Of a stretch of DNA of 64,000 nucleotides, positions 9,908 to 22,455 are shown piece after piece. The DNA comes from Zanthoxylum bungeanum. Taxonomy: Eukaryota > Streptophyta > Magnoliopsida > Sapindales > Rutaceae. Below the pieces are notes generated by a model. It was not told the DNA's origin. It searched no databases and saw only the letters and a program-made list of their open reading frames with translations. The stretch spans positions 124,001 through 188,000 of the forward strand of contig SKCR01049654.1 in NCBI GenBank assembly GCA_019454045.1, given 5' to 3'. The translations under genes were made by a program, and so were the position numbers. Position 1 is the stretch's first letter. Each line of letters begins with the position of its first letter.

Positions 9908-12452
9908 TATTAGGGTTGGTGCTCGAGAGTGCCAATCCGGATCGTATTTATGTTTGATTCATGAATACAAACAATTCATTTTTCTATAATATTACTTATT
10001 TATGGTAGTACTTCTTTCTTTTTTAATACATATTTGATCTAATTATGATTAGATTGAAACTAAATATGATTTAGTGATATGTATATATTAGACAATGACC
10101 CAATAATATATTTTGTAGTGCGCAGTTACAAAGTAGTTTGTAATTGACATTGGGAAATGTCACTACTAGAAGTATATTATCAAATAAAGTTCCTGATCAA
10201 GATTTACTAACACATGTTGGTTAGTTAAATCCGCTGAGACCAGTACACGTTGTATATCGAGACTTGGTCCGATAGTCTATCCCAATGAACCATGAGTCTG
10301 GGGAGACTCGTATAGACGTGTAGGTGTTTATAGTGGATAAACACTGAATGACTCATCAAAGATTTCCTAATAGATGGTACACCAATGTCAATAAGAATCT
10401 TCACGAGTCAAGTAAGCATAGTGGTCTTTTGATTTGAAATACCACTGTGGATGTATGAGGTACCCTCCACATTTTGATGGCAGTCACGTCACCTATCTAT
10501 TTAGATCATACCTCCGCTTGTTCGTTGGGTGTGGACTTATCCTCAGGATATCTTGTGCGTATCCAGATAGGATCCGTCAGTTCTGTGAACAGAGCATATA
10601 TATTCAATGTGCAATTAGAAATCTGTTAAATCTATGGGCTCGTGGTACACTGTAGGAGTAAGTTCTAGGTGTTACTAAGATAATAGAATCGTCGATGGGA
10701 TTATACCTATAGAGATTTGATGTTATTACCTATATCTATGGGATAATCAATACCTATGACGGAGGGATTATACGTATGCGATGACCTCGACTTGTATGAT
10801 TCAGTGAGATTATCTGTGGTCATCATAATTTACGGGTGGGTAGATTATGGACACGAAATTGGATTTCGTGACGGATATGCCTGAATCTAGAAAGTCTCAC
10901 TAATAAAACATACTCGTAGAGCACTAGGGCTACTTTTCTAAATAATATTGATTATTTATATATCTTTTATGGTTAAACGATAAATACACGCTTTAAGGGT
11001 TTTTCCGGATATTTCCTAATTAATGTGTATTTGATTTAAATACTTGATTTTATTGAATTGACATTAATTAATTATCAAATAAAGTATTTGACATTTGTCA
11101 CAAATATATGTATTATGGAATATTTAATGTAAATATTATACATATATTTGGATATTTATTTGTAATTATCTAATTATTTAATTGTTAAATAATTAGATTA
11201 ATTAAATATAATATCTTTTAACTTTAATATGGCAAAATGTAATTGGTACATTTGTGCATATATTAATTCAAAATGGTGACAACTTGATTTTTGGCATATT
11301 TAATATTGATTAAATTTGTAAAAAAATCAAATTCCCATTTTACCCCTAAGAGTCGGTCATGCCCTTATCTTTTAAGCTTTGATTTTTTTTATTTTTGCCT
11401 CACTTTTTTGCTTCAAAAATAGATTACAAAAAAAAGAGTTGAGAGAAAAACAAAGTGCTAAATGAGATTTGTGAAGAAAACCTTGAAAATTAAGGTAATT
11501 TCATACTTTTCTTTACTTGAAAATTGTTTCTATGCCTTTAGACTTCAACATATGATGCTGTTATGTTTTTCCATTCTCTTGGGTTTGTAATAATTTTGTT
11601 TGAAGCATGAATGAAAGGTTTTAGCATGTGTATTTAGTAAAGAAAGCGTATTAAGTGTTATTAAGCTTACTTTTGATTAATTTGATAACTTGATAGCCAT
11701 TCTAGAGTTGCTTTGCCACTCATAAATGACCTATAATTGTTCTTGAGTTGTTTCATGGTGGTGAGACTGTTTGGTGTAGTAAGGATTGAATTAATGTGTT
11801 GAATTTTATTAATTTGGTGTTAATTGGCCAATTAGACAATTTTGAGAAATTAGGGTTCATAACCCTTTCCAAATTTGGGACTTTTCATATATATGTTAAT
11901 TAATGATGTATATATAATGCATATTAATTTTGGTGTTGATTGAACTTGAGCTTGAATGGTTTTGAACTAAAGTGCAATTCTTGGAAACTTAAGAGACCTC
12001 TCGATAATTTAAGAAAAATTAGTTTCTTGAATTTTAATTTATATTTTCATGTATAATACATGTATAGATCATTTTGGTAGTGATTTGGAATCACCTAATT
12101 ATGTATTTGACAAATTAGGACTAAAATGATCAAAATGCAAAGTTTAGGGGCATTTCTGTAATTACTGATAAATTTGGAAAATTTTCTGCTTTCTGTTTAA
12201 TATATATTTGATGTACAAATCATTTTGGTTGTGATTGGAAATCACCTAAGCTTGTTTTAAACAACTTAGGACTAAAATGATTAAAAGGAAAGTTTTGGGG
12301 TTGTATGGTAATTTACTGAAATTATGATTTCGGGTTAAAAATTTCTGTTTTTGAGTATTGAGTAATCACCCAAGAAAAATCAAAGAAATGGGAAAATTTG
12401 ATTTTCTCGTATTCCGCTGCGTAATCCAGGTATTTTACCCAAAACCCCAACA
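9908..12452 (+). repeat. Copia-type LTR (2545 bp)
   Basis: Starts as a variant of TGTTAGGGTTGGTGCTC and ends AAAACCCCAACA. It is the same family as 22456-24873, 29874-32394 and 33445-36051, and as the reversed copies at 20268 and 32395. It has internal sequence on both sides, so it is shared between a 3' internal end on the left and a 5' internal start on the right. It also contains a (TA)-rich stretch and no gene. Confidence 0.8.
10195..10870 (+). other. Multi-hairpin U3 domain, copy in LTR 9908
   Basis: Several inverted repeats follow one another. They are GAGTCT/AGACTC (10294-10309), GTGTTTAT/ATAAACAC (about 10326-10346), CATAATTTAC with a 6-base loop and GTAGATTATG (10824-10849), and CACGAAAT-TGG-ATTTCGTG (10852-10870). 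Equivalent inverted repeats recur in the other LTRs of this family with changed stem sequence. The role is unknown. Confidence 0.6.
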
Positions 12453-14602
12453 GTGGGAGGCACTGCTGGGTTAAAAATCCATAACTAAAGCAATGTGTAA
12501 AATATTATGAAAATTGCCGCTTTTGTTTTCCTTTATTCTATTGTGAATATAGAATTAAACTTCTAATCCACTCCATGCATATTATATATATATATATATA
12601 TGTTTTTTGACTTTCCTTATGGTTGTAGATTTCTAGAATAGGTTCTATATTTAGAGTAGGCTTGGATATTATTAGATTAGTCAAAACCATCGGGAACTGT
12701 TGTTCCGATTTTCTTGAAAAATCAAGATAGTTAGTGACTTAGTTTCTAAGTCACGATAGATAATCTAAATAGATATTTGTTTTATGATATAATAGTCTAG
12801 AGAGAATAGTTTCTTGTGCAGTAAGAATTTACGTGAATTAGTTCATGTCTCGAGATTCTTAACTGGCATTAAGCAAACCCCATTAGGTATTTGTTTATCT
12901 GATAATGACGTTTCTTGGCTTTAGTGACATTTAGAGGTAGTGTGTCAGACACAGTTTGCTAATCAATTATTTGCAATTGTTGTGAATAGTTGAAGGCAAA
13001 TTATAAAGCTAAAGAAAAGAGATGTGTATAGTTGTGTATAGAAAATATTGATTCTCACAATACGAAAACTATAGGTATAAGATACTAGATCTCATGTCTA
13101 GTTATTTAAAATAGTGTTTAATGATTATTTTGATATTTGATATCAGAACATGTGACTAATTAGATAGTTAATTGTTCTTTGTAAACAGTTGTTACATATT
13201 TTAATACGACTAGTAGAGTCATTAACGAAGAGATAAACATTAAGAAAAATATTCGGTTAACTAAATAATTTAGAACAGTGCTTTAAGAGATTTTATCACT
13301 TAAGCATTAGATGTTTATTCTGTATGTTAAAGGATGGTCTGATATGAGATCACACCACATATCCTTATCCATTTAATGAATATTGTATTTGGGAATGTGA
13401 TTAAATCACATTTAACCAATGATCGTCATTGGACCACAGATTTATTAAACTAATACATTGGATGTATATAGTTTAATGAATTATAAATTACCTTGGATAT
13501 TTTTCTTTAGTTCGTAACTTAGTTAATGAATTGTCATGACTTAATTAAGTGTTTCTAAAAGAATACATATTGAACTTCTTGAATGGTTCGAGAACATTCA
13601 ATGTGTTTCTGATGAAACGCGGATAGAATATTTTGAATGGTTCAAAAATATTCGATTTGAAGTTTTGAAAATTGTATCTTTAAAATTCATCATGAATCTT
13701 TGAATTGTTCAAAGATGTTTTGATCTGATTAAACATATGAATTTATGACAATTAGTTCTAAGGTTATTTAATGAATATGATTCTTACTCAATATTATTCT
13801 TCTACAATTCCATCGTGGTGGAATTGGTCAGTAGGAGAAATCGAATCTTATATGATTTGATTCGTTTGATATTGAGTCTTACCGAATTAGTTTCAATACT
13901 CTTGTGGATATGCTCCAGTAACACAAATTCATTTTTTTAATTAATGTTCCATTAGTTTCTACAGTTATATAAATTATATGTATAAGTAGAAAATTTGAAT
14001 ATTGAAAAGTTTGATATTTGAATTTTTCTTTTGTATAACGGTTATATAATTGAAAGTACTTGCGCCTCGGAGGTACAAGTAAAATTTTATCATTTATTCT
14101 ATTTAATAGAATATTGTATTCTATTTGATAGAATATTGTTTTCTATTTGATAGAATATCTTTTCAACGATGCCGAGTAATAAAATTATTTTATTACTTGG
14201 TGTGTAACATCGGATGTTGACTATTGTAGAATAGACTTGACTTATTGAAGTCAAATGTGAAAGTGATAAATTATAAATGGAACTATATTATTAATAATAT
14301 GAAAAGACCCTTAGACAGCTTCCATATAAGTTCAATAGGATGTCAGAATCATTTACAAATTATTTGATACTAAATGGTTCCGTTGTTTTCTTATTGAAGA
14401 AAATTATCCTATAACTTATAGTGGGAGTGATATTTGATATCGATTTCGGAAGTTAGCATTGAATCATAGATTTAAGATTGTTCATAGCTTAATACGATCA
14501 AGTTTTGAACTTGATTGAGCTTTCGTTATGAATCCTTCATAAAATGTACAAATGTTTGCGCAGCAAAAGCAAAGTGAGCTTATTAAAGGTTTGACCTTCA
14601 TA
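12453..14602 (+). mobile_element. Internal region of copia-type non-coding element (copy B, 5' part)
   Basis: Starts directly after the LTR. TGGGAGGCACTGCTGGG at 12454-12470 is in PBS position but is not the usual copia TGGTATCAGAGC. A (TA)n tract lies near 12583-12601. From 13805 it repeats copy A. It stops abruptly at 14602, where minus-strand copia pol begins. The element resumes at 25076, after skipping what corresponds to about 580 bases of copy A. No gene is seen. Confidence 0.6.
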
Positions 14603-16140
14603 GACACCCTTTGGGACCTACGGAGTGTGTGTGTTGAAGGCTCTTCATCTATTTGAACTTCAGGTTCCTTCATTGGTTCGTTGGTTCCAGGTTGTACTTC
14701 ATCAAGTTCAACCTGTCTATGATTACCTCCTTCAGACAAAAATTCTACCTCTAGAAATTTTACGAAGGGAGCTATGAACACATTTTAATGTTCGGTATCA
14801 TAGAAAAAATATCCTTTTGTATTTGAATGATATCCAACAAACCTAAACTTTTGCCCTAGAGGCGAAAATTTATCTGGATGAGCCATCCTGACATGGGCAG
14901 GACAACCCCAAATCTTAACATAATTAAGATTCGGTTTCTTACCAGTCATATCTCATATGGAGTTTTAGGAACAACCTTGGAAAGAATCTTATTCAAAAGA
15001 TGAGCAGCAATTAAAAGAGCATAACCCCATAAATAATAGGACAAATCTGTAAAACTCAAAATCGATTGAACCATATCTAATAAAGTTGATTCTCCTTTCG
15101 GACAATACATTGTGTTGTGGAGTAACCGGAGAAGTATATTGAGCGAGAATCTCATTCTCCTTCAAATAATCGGTGAACTCACCACTCATATATCCACCGC
15201 CTCGATCAGATCGAAGACATTTAATATATTTATCAGTCTATTTTTCTACTTCATTTGGGAATTCCTTGAACTTTTCAAAGGTTTTCGATTTCTGTTTCAT
15301 CTTATAAATATAACCATACCGTGACAAATCATCGGTAAAGGTAACGAAATAGGAAAAATCATTGTGAGTAGTGTGACTCATGGGACCACATACATCAGAA
15401 TGTATTAGTTCCAATAAGTCAGTGGCTCGGTGTCCTACACCCAAAAATGAGGCTTTGGTCATCTTACTCCGAATACAAGATTCACAAGTTGGATAAGATT
15501 CAATCGTAAGATCATGTATCTAACCATTCCTAACCAACTGGGATAGGCATTTCACACCTATATGACCCAACCTCATATGCCACAGTTTAGTATTATTTAT
15601 ATCAGATACTTTATGTTTATTAATACCAGCATTAAAGATATCTTGTGAGGTATGCAAAATGTAATGAACATGCTCATTTGGAAAAACAATGATCTAGATA
15701 TTATTTCTATCATATAAATATAAAGAACGATTCTTAATATTACATTATAGCCTTCAGTATCTAATAAAAAAAGTGATACAATGTTCGCAACATATCCTGG
15801 TATAAAAAAGCAGTCATGCAACAAAAGGCTCCCACTGGGCAGGGGATTCTCGCATAAGCCCACAGTAATTGCATCCAAAGAGTCACCACTCCTGAATCGT
15901 CACTACCGAATCGCAATTGCATCTCCCTAGATTTTAGCCGTCTACTTTCCTTCAGCACCTGCAACGAATTGCAAATGTGAATTGGACAAGCAGAATCCAA
16001 AATCCAACTGGACGATATAGCTTCACGAGCTAATGAGATATAAATAATGGGAAAAATAAAATACTTGAAATAGATGCTCTTTCCTTTCTGATTTGGGCCA
16101 GGTAATCAAGACAGTTCCTCTTCGAATGGCCGATCTTGTT
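14603..16140 (-). pseudogene. Ty1/copia polyprotein remnant: zinc knuckle, protease, integrase
   Basis: Reading leftward from 16140: the second half of a Gag zinc knuckle, then the aspartic protease site as WILDSACPIHICNS (about 16010-15965; DSA where DSG/DTG is usual). Next come a GAG-pre-integrase stretch ending CESCIRSK and an integrase core with HSDVCGPM and FTDDLSRYGY (15440-15310). LRSDRGG-like and SERR motifs follow (15200-15080). An integrase to RT linker rich in acidic residues ending TLRRSQR is at 14660-14610. Several frameshifts and stops break it. It ends at 14602 without RT or RNase H, so the 3' half and 3' LTR are missing. The Gag part lies at 19195-19961, beyond a solo LTR. Confidence 0.87.
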
Positions 16141-16145
16141 ACAGT

Positions 16146-19100
16146 TGTAACGACCAGTGGTTTTTATTACTACCTATGACCACGTTATTATGAACGGGAT
16201 AAAGGAAGTAAGATAAATCATGTTGGGATTCAAATACAACTATGGGAAGACTTTGGGAACGATCGGTGAATTCTCGAAGTTCTCGAGAAAGAGACTGTAC
16301 CGTGTGCCCTTTTGTACTACTTATAGTATTTGGGGTATAACTTTTTCATACGATCTCCGATTTTTATGAATTTTATATCATTGAAAATCTTAGACCGAGA
16401 CCTACAACTTCCATGTTAAACATTTTTCCAAAATCGGACAAGAACCAGGTTAAAAACGCAAGTCAAAAATCAAGATGAATAGTGATTTCGGGTTTAAAGT
16501 GGAAAATTCTCAAATATTCCGTAAGTTTCTACACATTTCTTCAAATGCAAAATATCTTTTGACCCCATTATATAAATAGATCACTATTTACTAATTCAGA
16601 AAAGAAAAACGAAATTGAAGGGAGAAGGAAAAGAAGAAACCGTGAGGAGAGAGGAAGAAGAAAAGAGAAGGAAGAGAAGAAGAAAGAAGGAGGGAAAGAA
16701 AGGAAATGAAGCATGGGTGGGCATGGCATCCTTAAAGATGAAGGGAATTCACAAAAAAGAAAAGAAGTGAGGTAAGATTTACTTGACCCAAATTGTATTC
16801 TTTGAGTTTTTGAGCTTTGATGAGTATGGTAATGGATTGAATTGGAAATGATGATGAGTGGGTGATAGTTATGCTAAGAAGAATGGTGATTGTAGAAATT
16901 ACCCCAATTTGTTAAGTTAGAAATATGGAATTAAAGTGTTAAAATGGGTTTAAATAATTTAAGTGTATGGAATAGATTGGGAATTGATTGTTGTAGTGAT
17001 GATGATTAAGATGAAGTTGATGATGTATTTGTGCCCGAAATGCAGTGAGTCTTAGTTTATGATGTTGGATTCTGCAGTTAGGGGGACTAATTATGGATTT
17101 TATTTCAAGCATAAAGATGTGTTATTAACGTATTATAGTGTATGGAATCATGGCTGAGTTTGATAGTTAAAGTTGGGAAGTGAGTTAATGAAATAGGGTA
17201 GTAAGTTCGGTGCCAGTGCATTTTGGACAGATTTTGGTATTTCATTTATAACTTGAGTTTTATGCCTCCGATTGATATACCGTAAAATTTTACATAAACT
17301 AGACATGATAGGGTCTAACATGTCTAAAAATATAAATTTGTAGATCAAAGATGAATTTATGCCGAATTTTACAAAGTGACTACCTTGCAGATGTTTCAGT
17401 TTCTGTCTTACCTGAGTAACCTATGATGATATACTTCTATGTTGAGTTCTATAGGTCTAAATCAAGACCCGTAAAGTTTTAGGTAAACTAGACACGTATG
17501 GTAGTAACCTATCCAAAAATCAGAATTTTTGGACTTAAGACGCTAATGTAGAAAAATCTCCAAGTCAACTGATCGGCAGTAATTTCTGCACCTGTGACCT
17601 GATGACCCAGGCTCGATTTTGGATTTTTAAAATGAGTTTCGGGTGTCCAAACGATGAGCCGTCAGCGCCAAAATAAACTAGACACATAGGAGCCCGACAT
17701 ATAAAAAATTCAGAACCATTGGACTTAATAAGAATTTTTGGCGGAGTTTCGAATTGGAGTGATCAGCAGGGACTGATCTGATTCTGTCCCTGCTGAACAG
17801 CTGGTAGAAATCAGTTTGTTTACGGAGTTCCGGGAATCGAAATCAGGATCCGTAAAATTTGCGGTAAATTAGACTCATCCATAAAAATTTCGAGTCCAAA
17901 TTCCTTACCAATTGCTCCCAGTAAAATTCCAAATCTGACCCAAAAACCTGGAAAATTCTGGTTCATTTATTCTTCTAAGTTCATTAAATATTTCTTTGTT
18001 CTAACAATTCCTTTATTCTTATAGATCAACGTCATAACTCGCAACCACCGTCGACGCCGTGAAAAGACGCCGTCAAGCCCCAATCAGTGAGTGGACACTT
18101 TCCTTTTTACTTGGTTTTCATATCGTATTTTGATAACAGACTTATTTTTATGCCTTAGGGCGTTAGACTTCTTTATCGTTGTTATTTACATGATATCTAT
18201 GTTTTATGATATCTATGTTTTATGATATGTTTTAGCTGTGTTTTACTCAGAAAAGTTTTAAAACGTGAGTTTTTATGTTTTCGGGGCATGAGGTAAAAAC
18301 TCACCCCAGTATGTAACTTGAGATACAGTGGAATTGACGGACTCAGAGACGTGCACATGTGGAGGACTGGGGGGACGCTCTCAGATCATCGAGCAGGATT
18401 AGGGTTGACAGATCCTCGAAATCCTGGTTTGGTGGCTACACTGCCAGTTGAGCTGTTGTCTTGGGTGTAGAGCTCTACGTTGCCAGTTGAGCTGTTGTCC
18501 TGGACGTAGGGCACCACCAGTTTCAGAGATGCCAGAGTTCTACGTTGCCAGTTGAGCTGTTGTCCTGGACGTAGAACAGTTTTCAGTTTTCAGATCTCCA
18601 GTACAAAGCTTTCAGATTTTCAGTATTCAGATTTCAGAAATCAGACTTTAGTAAAGAGTTTTCAGAAACCAGTATTTTAAAGGCAGTTTTCCGAAATACG
18701 AAGTTTTGGAAATAAGTTTTCATATAAAGATGTTTTGAAAACATGGTTTTAAAGCTAAAAGATTTTTTTATCAGATTTCAGTTTTTAGTCCACTCACTTA
18801 GATCATATAGTGATCTAACCCCCCCTCCAGTTCTTATCTGTTTTGTAGGGATTCCAGGAGGACAAGCTCGGGAAGACAGATACTGATGCAGTCACTAGAG
18901 ATGGAGTCCATCAGCATTAAGTCACAAAGCATAAGAGTCCAGTTCAAAGTCAAAGTATTTGTATGCAGTGTTGTGATAATCATTATAAGTGTCTATTAAA
19001 GTATTGTAAGAAGAAGCATTTCTGAGTATGCATTTATAAGTAATAAAAGTATTTTGTGTTGGTTGAATTAAGGTCTATATGCATGACATTGCATTAGAAT

Positions 19101-19189
19101 AGTTTACAATACAGTCAGAAAGTCAGAGGCTTATGGGGTTAGTACAGCTATCCCCTGCCGGTAACATCTCCCAGATCGGGGATGTTACA
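16146..19189 (+). repeat. Solo gypsy-type LTR with TSD ACAGT (3044 bp)
   Basis: Starts TGTAACGACC and ends GATGTTACA. It is flanked by the perfect 5-bp duplication ACAGT (16141-16145 and 19190-19194). Removing it rejoins the interrupted zinc knuckle of the minus-strand copia. Such TGTAAC...GTTACA LTRs are common in plant chromoviruses of the Tekay/Del type; that lineage is inference. Contents include a purine-rich tract (16620-16710) and a repeated CCAGTTGAGCTGTTGTC block (about 18445-18565). No gene is present. Confidence 0.9.
18430..18575 (+). repeat. Short tandem repeat within solo LTR
   Basis: The string GCCAGTTGAGCTGTTGTC occurs three times (about 18443, 18481 and 18547), each followed by CTGG(G/A)(T/C)GTAG. 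This is an imperfect repeat near the 3' side of the LTR. Confidence 0.7.
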
Positions 19190-19194
19190 ACAGT

Positions 19195-19961
19195 GGTGGC
19201 ATTTATCTTCGACAGCTCTTTTGGGTTTAGCTATCTTACCCTGTGGTGGAAGATTCGTACCCTTCTTTTTCTTCTCTTTCTTTTTCTTCCCTTTCTGTTT
19301 AGATTGGGAGGAAGCAAGAAGAGCAGTGGGTTTCGGAGGGCGAGTCGGTACTCCCTTCCTCAAATCTTCCTCCGCAGTCTGCAGCATCTCATGCAGCTCT
19401 TGGTAAGAACAGCTAATCTCATTTATATTGAAATACATCACAAATTGGCGATATGTCGCTGACAGAGATCCAAGTAAACACTTCGTCCTAAAGTGTCATT
19501 GAGAGGAAAATTATAGCGCCTCAACTGTTTGATCAAATCAATCAGATGAAGCACGTGAGCGCTCACAGCTTGTCCATCTTCCAGTTTTGCATGGAACAGT
19601 TTCATAGCAATTTTATGAACTAAGACCCGTTCTTGGTTCATAAAGGATTCTCGCAATCGCGTCATCATAGTATATGTGTCGGGCAATCCAAAATATTACC
19701 TCTTAAGCTCCGGTGCCAAGGAAATGAGAATATATGATTTGACTCTTCTATCATCATCTCTCCACTTTTGGAGAGTCTCATGTTCCTCTGGTATAGCATC
19801 AGGTGCTATGGTCAGTGGCAACGGACCTTCCAACACATATTCTATTTGCTTAGACCCAAAACAATTCTCAGATCTAAGTCCCAATCTGTAAAGTTTTCAG
19901 CGCCTTTAAGCTTGTTCGTATCAAGTATACGAGCAAAAGGATTAGGAGCAGGTGCCGCCAT
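19195..19961 (-). pseudogene. Ty1/copia Gag remnant
   Basis: Read from an ATG at 19961, the start MAAPAPNPFARILDTNKL is typical of plant copia Gag. FTDWDLDLRIVLGL, KWRDDDRRVKSYIL (near 19770), MTRLRESFMNQERVLVHKI, LHLIDLIKQL and a lysine-rich tail before a CHHC half zinc knuckle (19205-19195) follow. The pieces lie in at least three frames, so it is dead. The zinc knuckle continues at 16140 on the far side of the solo LTR. The start was chosen because the family motif begins there; the preceding in-frame codons belong to the leader. Confidence 0.88.
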
Positions 19962-20267
19962 CGCAAATCTATCATATAAATAGCGAAAAACGGTTAGCAG
20001 ACATAATAGTTTCGTATAATATAAATAGATCATGAATTTTTAATTTAAAAATGCCCCTCCCATTATTACATGCAATACTGTAATCCCCAAACAGAATGCA
20101 AACAAACAATTAATCAAATTAAATTTAACAGCGAATGGTGGATCCCATGAATATATTTCAGCTCACAGCTTTGGCACGATCTCGCCTATGTATATTCATT
20201 AGGTAGACAACTCATTGTCAATCACTCAATAGTGACTCCTGGGTTCCGGTTCTGGTCATTTCTCGTT
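19962..20267 (-). other. Leader between copia Gag and its 5' LTR
   Basis: Non-coding sequence of about 300 bases. I could not identify a TGGTATCAGAGC-type primer site here, so the LTR edge at 20268 is approximate. Confidence 0.45.
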
Positions 20268-22455
20268 GTGACAGCTTTGACACGTTAATTCAGGTAAACG
20301 CAGCGGATCGCGGAAAATCAAAATTTTTCAATTTCAATTATTTTTCTTGGGTATTAAAATAAATTAATTTATTTCAATTACTCAATACTTAAAAACTGAA
20401 ATTTTTACCCAAAAATCAGATCTTTTCAGAATTTACCATTTTGCCCCAAAACTTTGTATTTTAATCATTTTAGTCCAAAATTGTCAAATACAATTCTAAT
20501 TGATTCTAAATCAATTCCAAAATGATTTATTCATATCTTATACATGAAAATACAATTTGTAACTCAAGAAAACAATTTTTCAATTATTACCGAATGGTCC
20601 CTCAATTATCAAGAATTTATAATTTGGTCCTTTTTGTTCAAAAATGTCAAGAACAAATCTAAAATTCCCAAATTTAATATACATCAAATATACATCAAAT
20701 CTCATCACATATATGAAAAACCCCAAATTTGGTGAAGGTTAAAAATCCTAATTTTATAATTTCACAAATTAAAAAAATTAACAACAAATTAATCAAATTC
20801 AAGTCTTTAATTCAATTCTTACAACACCAATCAAGCCTCACCATCATGAAATAGCTCAAGAAAAATTCTAGATCAATCATGAGTGGCTAAGTAACTCTAG
20901 AATGACAACTAGCCATCAAAATGGTAAAAAGAAAGCTTAAAGAACAATTCTAAGCATTCTAATTCAAATTACATGCTTCCATCTTCAATCCAAGTTCCCA
21001 ATCATCAAATCACATCCATAAAAGAGTAGAGAACAAACTAAGCTACACATGTTGAGGCTTAGTAAGATAGAAACATTTTTCGTGAAGGAAAAAGTAAGGA
21101 AAACTTACCAAAATCCTTGATTTTCAAGCCTTTTTTTTTTCTTTTTCCTTCTTTTCTCTCTTTCTTTTTTTGTATTTGATTTGTTTAGGGTTCATGGAAT
21201 GATGAAACAAAAAGAAAACTAGGCTTATATATTTTCTTGACATCACCGAAAATGTAGAAAGAAAATATAAGCCACAAGTTTTAATTTTTTGTTTTATTAA
21301 TTGGAAAAAGATTTAATATTTATTTATGGTAATAAACTATCAAATAATTCAATCATTATCACAAATAAACCAATTAAATCATGCCAAATGAAACCAATCA
21401 AAATTGGCCACTTTATCCAATTAAAACATGCCATTTATCTTACTTTATTAAGTATATAGAATATTAAATATATAATTAATTCAGTTATTCAACATTTGAA
21501 TAATTAAATACAAATATCTCAAATATATGTATTATATTTACATTAAATAATCAACATACATATATTAATAATAAATGTCAAATAGCACAATCCGATATTT
21601 AATAAATGGCCAAAAGATCTTAAAAGCATGTATTTTCGTTTAACCGTTAAACGACTAATAAATAATCAATATTATTTATAAAAGTTGCCCTAGTGCCCTA
21701 CGAGTATATCTTATTAGTGAAACTCTCTAGGTTCAGGCATATCCGTCACCAAATCCAATTTCGTGTTCATAATTTACCCACCCGTAAATTATGACGAACA
21801 CGGATAAAATCTCTGAACCATACAGGTCGAGGTCACTGCATACGTATAATCCTTCCGTCACAGGTATCCGGATTATCCCAGAGATATAGATACAAACATC
21901 AAATCTCTTTAGGTATAATCTCGTCGACAATTCTATTAGCAATCTCTTAAATAACACTTAGAACTGATTTCTACAGTGTACTAAGGGCCCATGGATTTAA
22001 CAGAATGCTAATTCTATAATGGATACTTATGCTCTGTACACAGAACTGACGGATCCTATCTTGATAAGCACAGGATATCCTGAGGATCAGTCCACACCAA
22101 CGAACATGCAGAGGTCTGATCTAAATAGATCGGTGACGTGACTTCCATCAAAGTGTGGAGGATACCTCATATATCCATAGTGGTATCTCGAGTTGAAGAA
22201 TCACTGTGCTCACTCAACTCGAGAATATTCTTATTGACGTCGGTGTACCATCTATTAAAAATCTTCGACGAGTCGTTCAGTGCTTATCCGATATAAATAC
22301 CTACGTGTCTATATGAGTCTCCCGAGACTCATGGTTCATTGAGAAACCATTAGAATCCAACATTCCAATATACGACACGTACTGGTCTCAGCGGGATTAC
22401 TTACTGACCAAGTAATTATAAACCTTGACCAGGAACAGTTAAAGAATGAACTGTT

